Origin: VAZQ01 sp963725065
Lineage (GTDB): Bacteria > Pseudomonadota > Alphaproteobacteria > Rhizobiales > Xanthobacteraceae
Reading direction: 5' to 3'
Assembly (NCBI GenBank): GCA_963725065.1
Contig: CAVRXD010000038.1
Span: 1-64,000, forward strand
Length of the DNA stretch: 64,000 bases
The position numbers and the translations under genes are program-made. The notes under the pieces were generated by a model. It searched no databases. It saw only the letters and a program-made list of their open reading frames with translations, and had not been told where the DNA came from. Positions 16,058-25,007 of the stretch are shown here, piece by piece; position 1 is the stretch's first letter; every line of letters begins with the position of its first letter.

Positions 16058-16909
16058 CTACTTTTCGCTTGCGACCCAATCGACGCGATGGGCGCCGCCG
16101 CTCCCCGCTGAGAGGATAGCCGCCAGCTCCGGCAGCAGAATTGCAAGCTCGTCGGCGAGCGTCCACGGCGGATTGACGACGATCAGCCCGCAAGCGCCGA
16201 GTCGATTGTCGGCGCGCGTTCCGCCGAGACTGAGCTCGACACGCAAAATCTTTGCAATGCCGCTGCGCCGCAGTCGCCGCGCCAGCGCGTCCGGCCCTGC
16301 CCGTTCCTTGACCGGATACCATAACAGATAGGTGCCGCCGGCCCATTTTCGTTGCGCTGCTTCGAGCGCCTCACCGAGGCGGGCGAAATCGCCAGCGTCC
16401 TCGAATGACGGATCGACGAGCACGAGGCCGCGTCGCTCCTTGGGCGGCACATAGGCATGAAGCGCGGTCCAGCCGTCGATCGCCAACGCCTTGCTGCGCC
16501 GGTCGCCGGCAAGGTAACGCGCCAGCGCGGCCGCCGCGTTCGGCTCGAGCTCACATGCGAGCAGCCGATCCTGCGCGCGCAGAAACGCGCGCACGAGCGC
16601 GGGTGAACCGGGATAGCAGGTCAGACTGCCGGGGTTGTTGAACGCGGCAATCGCGTTGAGATAGGGCCCGAGCAAGAGACGCGCGGGCTCACCGATCGGA
16701 GCCGCGACGAGCCTCTCGATGCCCTCGCGCCACTCAAGGCTGCGGGTCGCCTCCGGGCCGCCGAGATCGTAGCGGCCGGCGCCGGCATGGGTGTCGATCA
16801 CGCGGAACGCGGCAGGCTTGGCGCGCAGGTGCAGCAGAATCCGGACCAGAACCGCGTGCTTGAGCACATCGGCAAAGTTGCCGGCGTGAAAGGCGTGGCG
16901 ATAATTCAT
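16058..16909 (-). CDS. rlmJ: 23S rRNA (adenine2030-N6)-methyltransferase
   Basis: SAM-dependent methyltransferase modifying A2030 of 23S rRNA, 283 residues, typical length. The N-terminus MNYRHAFHAGNFADVLKHAV is diagnostic, followed by the SAM motif VIDTHAGAGRYDL (38-49). The catalytic motif IV reads DPSF (Asp166-Phe169) where relatives carry DPPY or DPPF, an unusual Pro to Ser change next to the catalytic Asp. It stands alone on the minus strand. Confidence 0.93.
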   Translation of the reverse strand: MNYRHAFHAGNFADVLKHAVLVRILLHLRAKPAAFRVIDTHAGAGRYDLGGPEATRSLEWREGIERLVAAPIGEPARLLLGPYLNAIAAFNNPGSLTCYPGSPALVRAFLRAQDRLLACELEPNAAAALARYLAGDRRSKALAIDGWTALHAYVPPKERRGLVLVDPSFEDAGDFARLGEALEAAQRKWAGGTYLLWYPVKERAGPDALARRLRRSGIAKILRVELSLGGTRADNRLGACGLIVVNPPWTLADELAILLPELAAILSAGSGGAHRVDWVASEK

Positions 16910-16983
16910 GCACGCAATTCATGGACGCAAATTCACCGGTGTCCAAGACAGCGCGGTGACGTGATGGCTGCAAATCATCAGTG

Positions 16984-17685
16984 CTAGCGCGTGAGCGCGG
17001 CGCGGCGGCCGCCCCGCAACGGCGGCATGACGACATTGTCGCGGCGGCAGACCCGCCTGTCGATCTCCGGACACGGGCGGAAGCCAAAATCCTTACCCAT
17101 GCAGACGCGCACCTCGCCCAGCCGCCGGCTGTCGCAGGTTACGGCGACGGCGTCGCGGGTCAGACCGGGATTGACCTTCACGAAGGCGTCCTCGACCTCG
17201 TCGGGCGTTACCGTGAGCGGCTCAGTCGGCCCGATATAGGCCTCCGGGATCTTCACGGCTGCGCGCGCCTTGCGGATGGCTTCGAAATAGGCGGTGGGGC
17301 TCAACCCCGAGCAGGTGCCGTGCTTATCCCATTCGTTGAAGATCAGGCGCGGCGCCGGCATCAGATCGAGCATGGAGGAGACGATGTTGCGGTTGAGCCG
17401 CGGCGCCGGCCGCTGGCAGAACTCCGGGAAGCCGTTCTCGTATTGCGGCCACAACCCATGCACCACGAACGAGTAGGGCCGCGCCCCGCATTGCTGCTGC
17501 GGGGGCGTTCCACGCTCGCCGGCCGCCTCGCAGAACGACGGCGACCAGGACAGGGCCAGCACATAGAAGTCGAATTGGCCGGGTTCGTTCTGGCGCCGAT
17601 CCTGTGCCGTTGCTATGTCGGCGCTGCCGACGAGGAAAGACCATGCAGCGGCGGCAAAAGCCACGCGCCCGGCAACTCGAACCAT
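16984..17685 (-). CDS. Secreted ribonuclease T2 family protein
   Basis: Exported acid endoribonuclease (233 residues) cutting single-stranded RNA through 2',3'-cyclic phosphates, probably periplasmic (RNase I-like). The signal peptide is about 1-28. Both catalytic segments are intact: CAS-I FVVHGLWPQ with His76, and CAS-II FNEWDKHGTCSG with Glu118 and His122. Cysteines at 52, 66, 90 and 125 are consistent with T2 disulfides. It lies alone, about 170 bases downstream of a small secreted protein gene on the same strand. Function is well supported; the physiological role (scavenging) is inference. Confidence 0.93.
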   Translation of the reverse strand: MVRVAGRVAFAAAAWSFLVGSADIATAQDRRQNEPGQFDFYVLALSWSPSFCEAAGERGTPPQQQCGARPYSFVVHGLWPQYENGFPEFCQRPAPRLNRNIVSSMLDLMPAPRLIFNEWDKHGTCSGLSPTAYFEAIRKARAAVKIPEAYIGPTEPLTVTPDEVEDAFVKVNPGLTRDAVAVTCDSRRLGEVRVCMGKDFGFRPCPEIDRRVCRRDNVVMPPLRGGRRAALTR

Positions 17686-17856
17686 TGATGCCCCCCGTAC
17701 TCACATGAGGATAAGCGAGGGTATCACTCCTCCAGGAACATTCCAAGAACAAAGTGGAAATAAAACAGAAAGCGATGGGGCTCGCGTCGATGCCCCTGCC
17801 ACCGAATCGCGCCTGTCCGAGAAACTTATCCGCAGCCCTGGGTCGGATGAAACCGA

Positions 17857-18315
17857 CTACGGCTGCGCCATCTTGCAGGCCGGGTTGTAGGACCAGTTGC
17901 GATCGAGGCCGACCACGCACCACTCGATCCCCCAGCTCGCGCCGATCATGCCGGTGTCTTCGGAGATCGAATAGTGGATGGCATGCTTGCGGCCGTCGGT
18001 GACCTCGACGACCCCGCTGCAGAAGCGGCGCGGGATACTGTTGGCCGCCCAGGGGCGGAACGCGGTCTCGCGGATCCGCTCGAAATTGACGATCCTGAGA
18101 TCGGTGACCCAGTACATGTTTTCTTTCTGGTTGAAGCGCGAGGCGATCAGGGTCAGCGCGTCGCGGTAATCGCACGGCGGCAGCTTGCCCTCATATTGCG
18201 GGCCGGACAGGTAGAAGTTCTTTTCCAGCCAACTGGCGGCGCCGGCCTTTTCGGTCGCCAGCGCTACGAGCGCCGCGACAAACGCGCTGGCGAGCAACAG
18301 GGCGCGGCCGGTCAT
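17857..18315 (-). CDS. Small secreted protein of unknown function
   Basis: I do not recognise a named family. The 152-residue protein has a clear signal peptide (MTGRALLLASAFVAALVALA, cleavage near KAGA-ASW). The mature part has four cysteines (PCDYRDAL, RRFCSGVV, IEWCVVG, NPACKMAQP), consistent with periplasmic disulfides, and aromatic-rich segments (ENMYWVTDLRIVNFERI). AGGAG seven bases upstream fixes the start at 18315; the open frame beyond it is not needed. It is divergent from another small secreted protein, with about 195 bases between them. The sequence pattern looks like a conserved hypothetical protein of this bacterial group. Confidence 0.75.
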   Translation of the reverse strand: MTGRALLLASAFVAALVALATEKAGAASWLEKNFYLSGPQYEGKLPPCDYRDALTLIASRFNQKENMYWVTDLRIVNFERIRETAFRPWAANSIPRRFCSGVVEVTDGRKHAIHYSISEDTGMIGASWGIEWCVVGLDRNWSYNPACKMAQP

Positions 18316-18509
18316 GCTCAGGCTCCTTCTACACAAGGTGCAGCAACGGTGACCGCCGACCCCGGCGGAATCAAGATGCCCTCGCTTCGCACCGGCAAGA
18401 AAGCGCCGAGTGTGGCGTTCCAGCAACGCTCGGGCTTTCCTCGCCGAGGCGGCTTTGCAAGCGACCGACGCGCGGTCTAAGTTGCCCTGGGGAAGATGGG
18501 GAGGCGTGG

Positions 18510-18830
18510 ATGAAGCGCGCGGCATTGCTTTCCGTGATCGGCGTTCTGTTGCTGGGCGCGCCCGCTCAGGCCCAGATCTATCGCGCCAACGACACTGGCG
18601 GCATCATCCCGTGGTCGTGCGAGAACGAGGCCATGGCGCAGCAGATCGCCGGCGCCTATTGCGCCCGCTGGGACAAGTATCACCGCATCACCAGCGTGCA
18701 CCGGCAGTACGGCGACTTCATCGCGTTCAATTGCCTGTGGGCGCCGAACGTCAACCCGTATGCGATGCCGGCGGTGGCAACCCGATCGACCTGCGCCTAC
18801 AACCGGCCGCCGATCATGATCGTCAAGTGA
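18510..18830 (+). CDS. Small secreted protein of unknown function
   Basis: A 106-residue exported protein with signal peptide MKRAALLSVIGVLLLGAPAQ and cleavage near AQA-QIY. The mature domain of about 85 residues holds four cysteines (WSCENEAM, YCARW, FNCLWAP, STCAYNRPP) and many aromatics, suggesting a compact disulfide-bonded periplasmic domain. GGGGAGG lies upstream of the ATG. No enzyme motif is visible. A hairpin and then a long folded non-coding block follow. Confidence 0.75.
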   Translation: MKRAALLSVIGVLLLGAPAQAQIYRANDTGGIIPWSCENEAMAQQIAGAYCARWDKYHRITSVHRQYGDFIAFNCLWAPNVNPYAMPAVATRSTCAYNRPPIMIVK

Positions 18831-18890
18831 TCAGCCGCTGACCTGCGGGCACTGGATTGATTTTCGATGACGTCCGGGGAAGCCCGCCGA

Positions 18891-18927
18891 GAGCGTGATG
18901 ACTTCTCTTCGAGTCGTCATCCCGCTC
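18891..18927. repeat. Hairpin repeat GAGCGtGATGAC ... GTCATCcCGCTC
   Basis: Arms 18891-18902 and 18916-18927 pair over 11 of 12 positions around a 13-base loop. It lies 60 bases after the small secreted protein gene at 18510, without a T-run. It may be an intergenic palindromic repeat or weak terminator; resemblance to dispersed alphaproteobacterial repeats is from memory. Confidence 0.55.
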
Positions 18928-19136
18928 TGGCTTATTGTTAGAGCATGTGCCTTGGCCCGATTGCGTCCGCGGGCGCAGTTGTAATGCCCGGCAGGCACGT
19001 CCCGCTCCCGTCGTCATTCTTCACGATGTCAAACAGCCCGCTCCGCGGTTCGCGCCGCGCAGCACCTCACGTTCCCGCGGCGCATCTCTGCGTCCCGGGC
19101 TCGCTTTCCTTTCGCGTCCATCCCCCTGGAGGGGTG

Positions 19137-19256
19137 GGCGGAGCGCCGACAGGCGCACTATCCGTCTGTTGTCGCGTTTGCGAGACGCGACTGATCCGCG
19201 CGAGTGAGGCGCGGCGCGTCCCATGACGCGGGACGCTCGCCTCTCGGCGCTCCACC
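19137..19256. ncRNA. Candidate structured element with nested hairpins
   Basis: Outer arms GGCGGAGCGCCGACAGGCG (19137-19155) and CGCCTCTCGGCGCTCCACC (19238-19256) pair over 17 of 19 positions. Enclosed are two perfect 7-base stems: GTCGCGT/ACGCGAC (19171-19177, 19185-19191) and GCGTCCC/GGGACGC (19216-19222, 19230-19236), giving a three-way-junction shape. Outside lie further hairpins, GCCAGG/CCTGGC (19331-19350) and CCGCGG/CCGCGG (19376-19394). It could be a structured RNA or a dispersed repeat. The strand is undetermined and no family is recognised. Confidence 0.4.
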
Positions 19257-19690
19257 GTGGCGATTTTCGGCCGGGGGCCGCGCTTCCATCTCCGGCATTT
19301 CCTCCGGATCCGTACAGCGAGCTCCTCGCAGCCAGGTCGTCGTGCCTGGCGGGCGGTGTCCCGGACCTCCCGAGCCCGCGGTTACGAGCCGCGGCCGCAG
19401 GACGCCACTCCCCGCTCCGCCTTTCAGGATCGTCTCTCGAAGACGCCCCTCCATGAGCGAGGATGGGAATCTTTGTACTATAAATTCGTTACGTAGTCAA
19501 CATATAAATGCGAATTGTAGTCGAACGGGCCAAGGTCCGCCCAACGATCGGAGAGCGACGACACGCAGTCGCCTGGCGCTTGCAGGCCCACACGGGCATA
19601 CCGCTGTCGGTCAGCGACGCCTTTATTTGCCCACAGTGCCGAGCAGAACCTGCCGGTGAATTCATCGCTCTCGCGCTGAAGGAGATTACG

Positions 19691-20242
19691 ATGCGTCGAT
19701 GGCTGCCATCCCTGGCGTTCGCTCTCATCTTCGCCGCGCCTGCCGCGGCCGCCGATCTGCCCGCGCGCAAGCCGGGACTTTGGGAACTCAAGATGGCGTT
19801 CGAGGGCGGTAACCTGCCGGCGCAGACCGCCGAGCATTGCATCGACGCCGAGACCGACAAGCTGATGAGCGCCACCGGCGGCAGCGTGGTCCAGGAGATG
19901 TGCTCGAAGCCGGACATCCAAAAAACCGGCGACACCATCACCGTCGACTCCACGTGCAAGATCGGGCCCTACGCCACCAGCTCGCACGCCGTCATTACCG
20001 GCGACTTCAACAGCGCCTACACGGTCAAGGTCGTGTCGAAACAGGAAGGGCCGGCGATCCCCGGGATGCCCCCGGAGCGGACCATGACGATCGACGCCAA
20101 GTGGGCCGGGGCCTGCAAGGCCGACCAGAAACCCGGCGACATGATCATGGCCGGCCGCAAGCTCAACGTCCGCGACTTGCAGAATTTGCCGACGATGCCG
20201 GGAGCGCCTGCGAGGCCGGGCTCGCCGGCGCAGAAGAAGTAG
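19691..20242 (+). CDS. DUF3617 family exported protein
   Basis: A 183-residue exported protein with signal peptide MRRWLPSLAFALIFAAPAAA and cleavage near AAA-DLP. It has the DUF3617 layout: KPGLWELKMAF at the start of the mature protein, EHCIDAETD and EMCSKPDIQKTGDTITVDSTC with paired cysteines, then HAVITGDFNSAYTVKV and a MTIDAKWAGACK segment. The tail is Pro-rich. No biochemical role is established for the family as far as I know. AAGGAG lies seven bases before the ATG at 19691; the longer upstream frame has no such site. Confidence 0.82.
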   Translation: MRRWLPSLAFALIFAAPAAAADLPARKPGLWELKMAFEGGNLPAQTAEHCIDAETDKLMSATGGSVVQEMCSKPDIQKTGDTITVDSTCKIGPYATSSHAVITGDFNSAYTVKVVSKQEGPAIPGMPPERTMTIDAKWAGACKADQKPGDMIMAGRKLNVRDLQNLPTMPGAPARPGSPAQKK

Positions 20243-20246
20243 CGGA

Positions 20247-20312
20247 GACGGCCGTCACCGGGGCCGTCGCCCTTCGAGGCTCGCCCAAGCGGGCTCGCAC
20301 CTCAGGGTGACG
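20247..20312. repeat. Intergenic hairpin plus CCTTCGAGGCTCGCC palindromic repeat
   Basis: A perfect 7-base stem GACGGCC/GGCCGTC (20247-20253, 20262-20268) lies just after the DUF3617 stop. It is followed by CCTTCGAGGCTCGCCC ... GCGGGCTCGCACCTCAGGG (about 20271-20312), an imperfect palindrome of the dispersed type common between genes in Bradyrhizobium relatives (from memory). It lies between convergent genes and may serve as a bidirectional terminator. Confidence 0.6.
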
Positions 20313-20328
20313 GGGTGAGAACCGCGAA

Positions 20329-21846
20329 TCAGCCCCAGGTCACGTTGTTTCGCGCGAGCACTTTCTTGACCGCGTCGACCAGCTCGCTTTCCTTGACCGC
20401 GAACTGCGCCTCCGCCTGCTTCTTCAGATAGTCGTCACGATCCTTGCTCAGCCCGGCGATCTCGGCGCCGAGAATGAGATCCTTGATCTGGATCTCGCCC
20501 TTCTCTTTCTCATTGCCTCCCTGGATCACGACGCAGGGCGAGCCGCGCTTGTCGGCGTATTTCATTTGCGCACCAAACTTGCCGGAGCCGAGATAAAGCT
20601 CGGCGCGAATTTTTTTTCCCGGCGCGTACTCGGCGTCACGCAGCTTCGCGACCAGACGCTGATATTCCGCGATCGGCACGTCCGGAAACACGGTCACGAC
20701 AACAGGCCCCGCTTCCGCCTTGGCGTCGATCTTACCGAGATGCTGGAGCGCTGCCGTCAGTCGCGACACACCGATCGAAAAGCCCGTCGCCGGTACCGCC
20801 TCGCCGCGGAAGCGGGCCACCAGACCATCGTAGCGTCCGCCGCCGGCGACCGAGCCGAAACGGGTTGCCTTTCCATCCTCACCTTCCACGGGGAACGTCA
20901 GCTCTACCTCGTAGACCGGACCGGTGTAGTATTCGAGGCCGCGGACGACCGAAGGATCGATCTTGATTCGATCGTCGTCATATCCTGCGGCACGAACCAA
21001 CTCGGCAATGCTCCGCAGCTCGGAAACGCCTTCCTGGCCGAGACTGGAAGCTGTGAGGTCGAGTGTCGCCAACACAACACCTGCGTCGCCCGATTGCGCC
21101 GAGATCGCAGCGAGCACTCGATCGATCGCGGCCTCATCGAGCTCCGCCCCCTTGGTGAAATCACCGCTCTCATCTTTTCGTCCCGGACCCAGCAGCGACT
21201 TCACGCCCTCAATGCCAAGCCGGTCCAACTTGTCGATTGCGCGCAGCACCGTCAGGCGCTTGCCCGCATTCGCTTCGCCACCGAGCCCGATCGCCTCCAA
21301 CACGCCATCGAGCACCTTGCGATTGTTCACCTTGACCACGTAGCTGCCACGCGGAATGCCCAGGGCCTCCATCGTGTCCGCCGCCATCATGCAGATTTCG
21401 GCATCGGCAGCCGGTGAGGACGAGCCCACCGTGTCGGCGTCGAATTGCATGAACTGACGGAAGCGGCCCGGGCCTGGCTTCTCGTTGCGGAACACGTAGC
21501 CCTCGCGATAGCTGCGATAGGGCTTGGGCAGCCCGTCGAAGTTCTCCGCCACATAGCGCGCGAGCGGCGCGGTGAGATCGTAGCGCAGCGAGAGCCATTG
21601 CTCGTCGTCGTCCTGAAACGAGAACACGCCTTCGTTCGGGCGGTCCTGGTCGGGCAGGAACTTGCCGAGTGCGTCGGTGAATTCGATCGCCGGCGTCTCC
21701 ACCGGCTCGAAGCCATAGCGCTCATAGACCGCGCGGATCGTCTCCAACATGCGCCGCGTGGCGGCGATCTCAGCCGGCCCACGATCGCCGAGACCGCGCG
21801 GCAGGCGCGCCTTGAGCTTGTTGGATTTGTCGGATTTGTCGGCCAT
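20329..21846 (-). CDS. hisS: Histidyl-tRNA synthetase
   Basis: Class II aminoacyl-tRNA synthetase charging tRNA-His, 505 residues. Class II motif 2 is visible in FRNEKPGPGRFRQFMQFDAD, with LSLRYDLTAPLARYVA before it. The histidine-binding segment is GLEYYTGPVYEVEL, motif 3 is around ATGFSIGVSRL, and the anticodon-binding domain ends the protein (CVVIQGGNEKEKGEIQIKDL). Slightly longer than the E. coli enzyme, in line with alphaproteobacterial forms. It is divergent from the aminotransferase gene with 100 bases between. Confidence 0.96.
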   Translation of the reverse strand: MADKSDKSNKLKARLPRGLGDRGPAEIAATRRMLETIRAVYERYGFEPVETPAIEFTDALGKFLPDQDRPNEGVFSFQDDDEQWLSLRYDLTAPLARYVAENFDGLPKPYRSYREGYVFRNEKPGPGRFRQFMQFDADTVGSSSPAADAEICMMAADTMEALGIPRGSYVVKVNNRKVLDGVLEAIGLGGEANAGKRLTVLRAIDKLDRLGIEGVKSLLGPGRKDESGDFTKGAELDEAAIDRVLAAISAQSGDAGVVLATLDLTASSLGQEGVSELRSIAELVRAAGYDDDRIKIDPSVVRGLEYYTGPVYEVELTFPVEGEDGKATRFGSVAGGGRYDGLVARFRGEAVPATGFSIGVSRLTAALQHLGKIDAKAEAGPVVVTVFPDVPIAEYQRLVAKLRDAEYAPGKKIRAELYLGSGKFGAQMKYADKRGSPCVVIQGGNEKEKGEIQIKDLILGAEIAGLSKDRDDYLKKQAEAQFAVKESELVDAVKKVLARNNVTWG

Positions 21847-21946
21847 TATCGCTCAACCTCGTGGTGCGCGGTTGGTAGCAGCCGCGCCGGGGAGCGGCAA
21901 GGCGAGCATCACCGCGCCGCATCGCGCCAGCAGCAGGAAAACATCC

Positions 21947-23290
21947 ATGCCATCGGCACAAGCGCCCAGAGCGGCCGCCGTTCCCAACGACCTCGAAGCC
22001 TATTGGCTGCCGTTCACGTCGAACCGCGCGTTCAAGGCCTCCCCGCGCCTGATCGCCCGCGCCAAGGACATGCACTACTACACGCCGGACGGCCGCGCGG
22101 TGCTCGACGGCACCGCCGGGCTGTGGTGCACCAATGCCGGGCATAATCGCGAGCCGATCGTGGCGGCGATCCGCGCCCAGGCGGCCGAGCTCGACTATGC
22201 GCCGGCTTTTCAGTTTTCCCATCCCAAGGCGTTCGAGCTCGCGAGCCGCGTCGCCGCGCTCGCGCCCGCCGATCTCGATCACGTGTTCTTCTGCAATTCG
22301 GGCTCGGAGGCGGTCGACACCGCCCTCAAGATCGCCCTCGCCTACAATCATGTGCGCGGTGAGGGCGCGCGCACGCGCCTGATCGGACGCGAGCGCGGCT
22401 ATCACGGGGTCGGCTTCGGCGGCATTTCGGTCGGCGGCATCGTCAACAACCGCAAATTCTTCGGGTCGCTGCTCGCCGGCGTCGACCACCTGCCATCCAC
22501 CTACAACCGCGAACACCAGGCCTTCAGCAAGGGCGAGCCGGAATGGGGTGCGCATCTCGCGGACGAGCTCGAGCGCATCGTGACGCTGCATGACGCCTCG
22601 ACCATCGCCGCCGTCATCGTCGAGCCGATGGCGGGCTCGACCGGCGTGCTGCCCGCGCCCAAGGGATATCTGGCGCGGCTGCGCGCCATCTGCGACAAGT
22701 ACGGCATCCTGCTGATCTTCGATGAGGTCATCACCGGCTTCGGGCGGCTCGGTCACGCCTTCGCGGCCGAGCGTTATGGTGTCCTGCCCGACATGATCAC
22801 CTTCGCCAAGGGCATCACATCAGGCACGGTGCCGATGGGCGGCGTGATCGTACGCAAGGCGATTTACGATGCCTTCATGCGCGGCCCCGCGCACGCGGTC
22901 GAGCTGTTTCACGGCTATACCTATTCGGCCCATCCGCTCGCGTGCGCCGCCGGCCTCGCGACCCTCGACCTTTACCGCGACGAGGGCCTGTTCGCGCGCG
23001 CGCAGACGCTCGAGCCGATCTGGGCGGAAGCGGCGATGAGTCTCAAGGGCCTGCCCAACGTGCTCGACATCCGCTGCGTCGGTCTCACCGCCGGCATCGA
23101 CCTCGCCTCGCGCCCGGGCGATGCCGGCAAGCGCGCCTACGACGCCATGGAGCAGGCGTTCAACGCGGAGAACCTGGTCATCCGCGTCACCGGCGAGACC
23201 ATCGCGCTCACGCCGCCACTGATCGTGAGCGAGCGCGAGATCGAGGAAATATTCGCCAAGGTCGCTCGCGTGATCAGAGCGGTGGCGTAG
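21947..23290 (+). CDS. PLP-dependent omega-amino acid:pyruvate aminotransferase (class III)
   Basis: Cytosolic class III transaminase of 447 residues, closest in appearance to beta-alanine/omega-amino acid:pyruvate aminotransferases. Seen: YWLPFTSNRAFKASPRLI, FCNSGSEAVDTALKIA (cofactor phosphate region), RGYHGVGFGGISVGG, LIFDEVITGFGRLG (PLP-binding Asp) and the PLP lysine Lys288 in FAKGITSGTVPMGG. CAGGAA upstream supports the ATG at 21947; earlier in-frame codons would overlap hisS. The exact amino donor is not decided by sequence. The last 17 bases overlap the end of the convergent glycosyltransferase gene. Confidence 0.92.
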   Translation: MPSAQAPRAAAVPNDLEAYWLPFTSNRAFKASPRLIARAKDMHYYTPDGRAVLDGTAGLWCTNAGHNREPIVAAIRAQAAELDYAPAFQFSHPKAFELASRVAALAPADLDHVFFCNSGSEAVDTALKIALAYNHVRGEGARTRLIGRERGYHGVGFGGISVGGIVNNRKFFGSLLAGVDHLPSTYNREHQAFSKGEPEWGAHLADELERIVTLHDASTIAAVIVEPMAGSTGVLPAPKGYLARLRAICDKYGILLIFDEVITGFGRLGHAFAAERYGVLPDMITFAKGITSGTVPMGGVIVRKAIYDAFMRGPAHAVELFHGYTYSAHPLACAAGLATLDLYRDEGLFARAQTLEPIWAEAAMSLKGLPNVLDIRCVGLTAGIDLASRPGDAGKRAYDAMEQAFNAENLVIRVTGETIALTPPLIVSEREIEEIFAKVARVIRAVA

Positions 23291-24833
23291 AGCCGATTGC
23301 GGCCGCGGCGCCCCGATCAATCCGCCGCGCGAATGCAGGCAGCGGGCGCAGGATCGCCCAGCCGACGGTGAGGACCTGATCGCCGCGCCGGAACGGCAGC
23401 GTGAACGGCGGCTGCACCTGGGCATCGCCGGCGATGCCGCGCAACGCCAACGGCATGACGGCCGGATCGCTGCCGGTCCATACCACCACCGCTCCCTTGG
23501 TGCGCAGATCGCCGAGATCGATCCAGGGCGCACGGCGGGGATCCCCGTCGATCAACACCCGCGGCTGCTCGCGCGCGTAGTGGCCGACATTGCCGCCGGT
23601 CCACATATCCGCGATCACGTAGACGAGCGGCCGGCCGGTGGCAGCGCGAAAGCGCCGCGCGAGCTCATCCGCGAGCCGATCGCCGGGATAGAACACCGCG
23701 CGGTAGCGCTGATCGAGCGTCGCCAGCACCGAATAATTGGCGGCGAAGACGAGCGCAAACAGCACGAATATTATGGCCCATAGCGTTACTACGCGCGCAA
23801 GGCGCGCCGGCGTGATCGCCGCGCGCGCATAGAGCACGATCCACACGCCGAGAAACAGCCACAGCGGATAGCCCCACATGGCGATGGTGCCGCGGCCGGT
23901 CAGCGCCGACAACGCCATCGTGGCCAACGCGGGTCCGAATGCGAGCAGCGTCACGATACGCCGATCGAAGTCATCGGCTTTGGCGGCGACGCCGGCCACC
24001 GCTGCTTCATCGGCTTTGGGCCGTGGCCACGCGAGCGCCGCGGCGATCAGCAGCGACGGCAACAGAAAACCGACCTGGCCGGCCGCGAAGACCAACGGAT
24101 GCACGACATGATCGAGCAAGCCGCGCGACGGCGCCGAGCGCGCGCTCGCATAGGCAAAGGGAAGAAAATCGTTGCGCACGAGCCACAGCAGGTGCGGCGC
24201 CATCACCACGAGCGCCACCGCCAGCGCAATCCAGGGGCCGGGAGTCTTCAATGCCTTGCGGGCATCGCGGTCGAACGGCAGGAACAACGCCAACGGCGCC
24301 GCCAGCACGACCACGAAATACTTCGCCCACAGCGCCGCGCCGATGGCGAAGCCGAGCAGCAACCAATGCGACACGCGGCCGTGCCGGAGGGCCGCATGGA
24401 AGGCGTAGCCGGCGAGCGCCCACAACGGCAGCTGGATCACGTCGTGATTGAACTTGGCGGCCGTGAAGTGGAAGTAGTGCAGGCCGTCGAGAATGAGGAT
24501 TGCGATCAGCGCGCCAACGGGGCCGACCAGCGGACGCGCGGTCAACCAGACCAACGCGAAGGCGCCGACCACCGCGACCTGCGCCAACGCGTAATACGCG
24601 GTGTCCAGATCCACGACCTGGTGAACCAGCTCGACCAGCCACCACGGCAACGGCGGCAGCTTGTCATAGCCGAGCTGCCATTCGCGCCCGTAGGTGAGCG
24701 CCTCGATGAGGTCGAGCGGCAGGTTGGGATAGAGCAGCGCCGGCAGCGCCGTCCACACGAGAAAATGCAGCGCCAGGAACACGGCAAAGGTGGCCTGTGG
24801 ACGGCGCTCGATGGTGGCGATCAGTCCCGACAT
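23274..24833 (-). CDS. Membrane glycosyltransferase, GT39/ArnT-like (PMT_2 family)
   Basis: Polytopic membrane protein of 519 residues with about 10-12 hydrophobic helices, resembling ArnT/PMT-type enzymes that move sugars from polyprenyl phosphate donors onto lipid A, proteins or polysaccharide. The first periplasmic loop has an acidic pair (LDLIEALTYGREWQLGYDKL) and PPLPWWLVE, and AAKFNHDVIQLPLWAL is typical. The soluble C-terminal domain is about 400-519. The acceptor is unknown; lipid A modification is only a possibility. It is convergent with the aminotransferase (17-base overlap). Confidence 0.85.
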   Translation of the reverse strand: MSGLIATIERRPQATFAVFLALHFLVWTALPALLYPNLPLDLIEALTYGREWQLGYDKLPPLPWWLVELVHQVVDLDTAYYALAQVAVVGAFALVWLTARPLVGPVGALIAILILDGLHYFHFTAAKFNHDVIQLPLWALAGYAFHAALRHGRVSHWLLLGFAIGAALWAKYFVVVLAAPLALFLPFDRDARKALKTPGPWIALAVALVVMAPHLLWLVRNDFLPFAYASARSAPSRGLLDHVVHPLVFAAGQVGFLLPSLLIAAALAWPRPKADEAAVAGVAAKADDFDRRIVTLLAFGPALATMALSALTGRGTIAMWGYPLWLFLGVWIVLYARAAITPARLARVVTLWAIIFVLFALVFAANYSVLATLDQRYRAVFYPGDRLADELARRFRAATGRPLVYVIADMWTGGNVGHYAREQPRVLIDGDPRRAPWIDLGDLRTKGAVVVWTGSDPAVMPLALRGIAGDAQVQPPFTLPFRRGDQVLTVGWAILRPLPAFARRIDRGAAAAIGSTPPL

Positions 24834-25007
24834 CGATGCGGCAGGCGCCTTTGCTATCCCGTGGATCGTGCGGCGGCGTTATAGCGGGACCGAGCGACCC
24901 TCGGATAGGCCAAAGCGACCGGTGTGGTTGACATCGGAGAACGGAGCACGGAAGAGGAAGCGCTGCTCGACATCCTCCGCCATCTCCTGCCGCACCCCTT
25001 GACCCCG

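Larger units (their letters stand above)
18831..19690. other. 860-base gap without a convincing gene
   Basis: All six frames contain open stretches, as expected for very GC-rich DNA, but none resembles a protein family or has a proper start context. The block contains a hairpin at 18891-18927, then an extensively self-complementary stretch (see 19137-19256 and neighbouring hairpins), and ends in an AT-rich segment (about 19470-19515, with ACTATAAAT) that may carry the promoter of the DUF3617 gene at 19691. Confidence 0.5.

Noticed and set aside
19158..19454. Minus-strand open frame of 98 codons in the folded block
   Set aside because: All six frames are open here; Arg/Pro/Gly-rich composition and lack of start context indicate non-coding GC-rich DNA.
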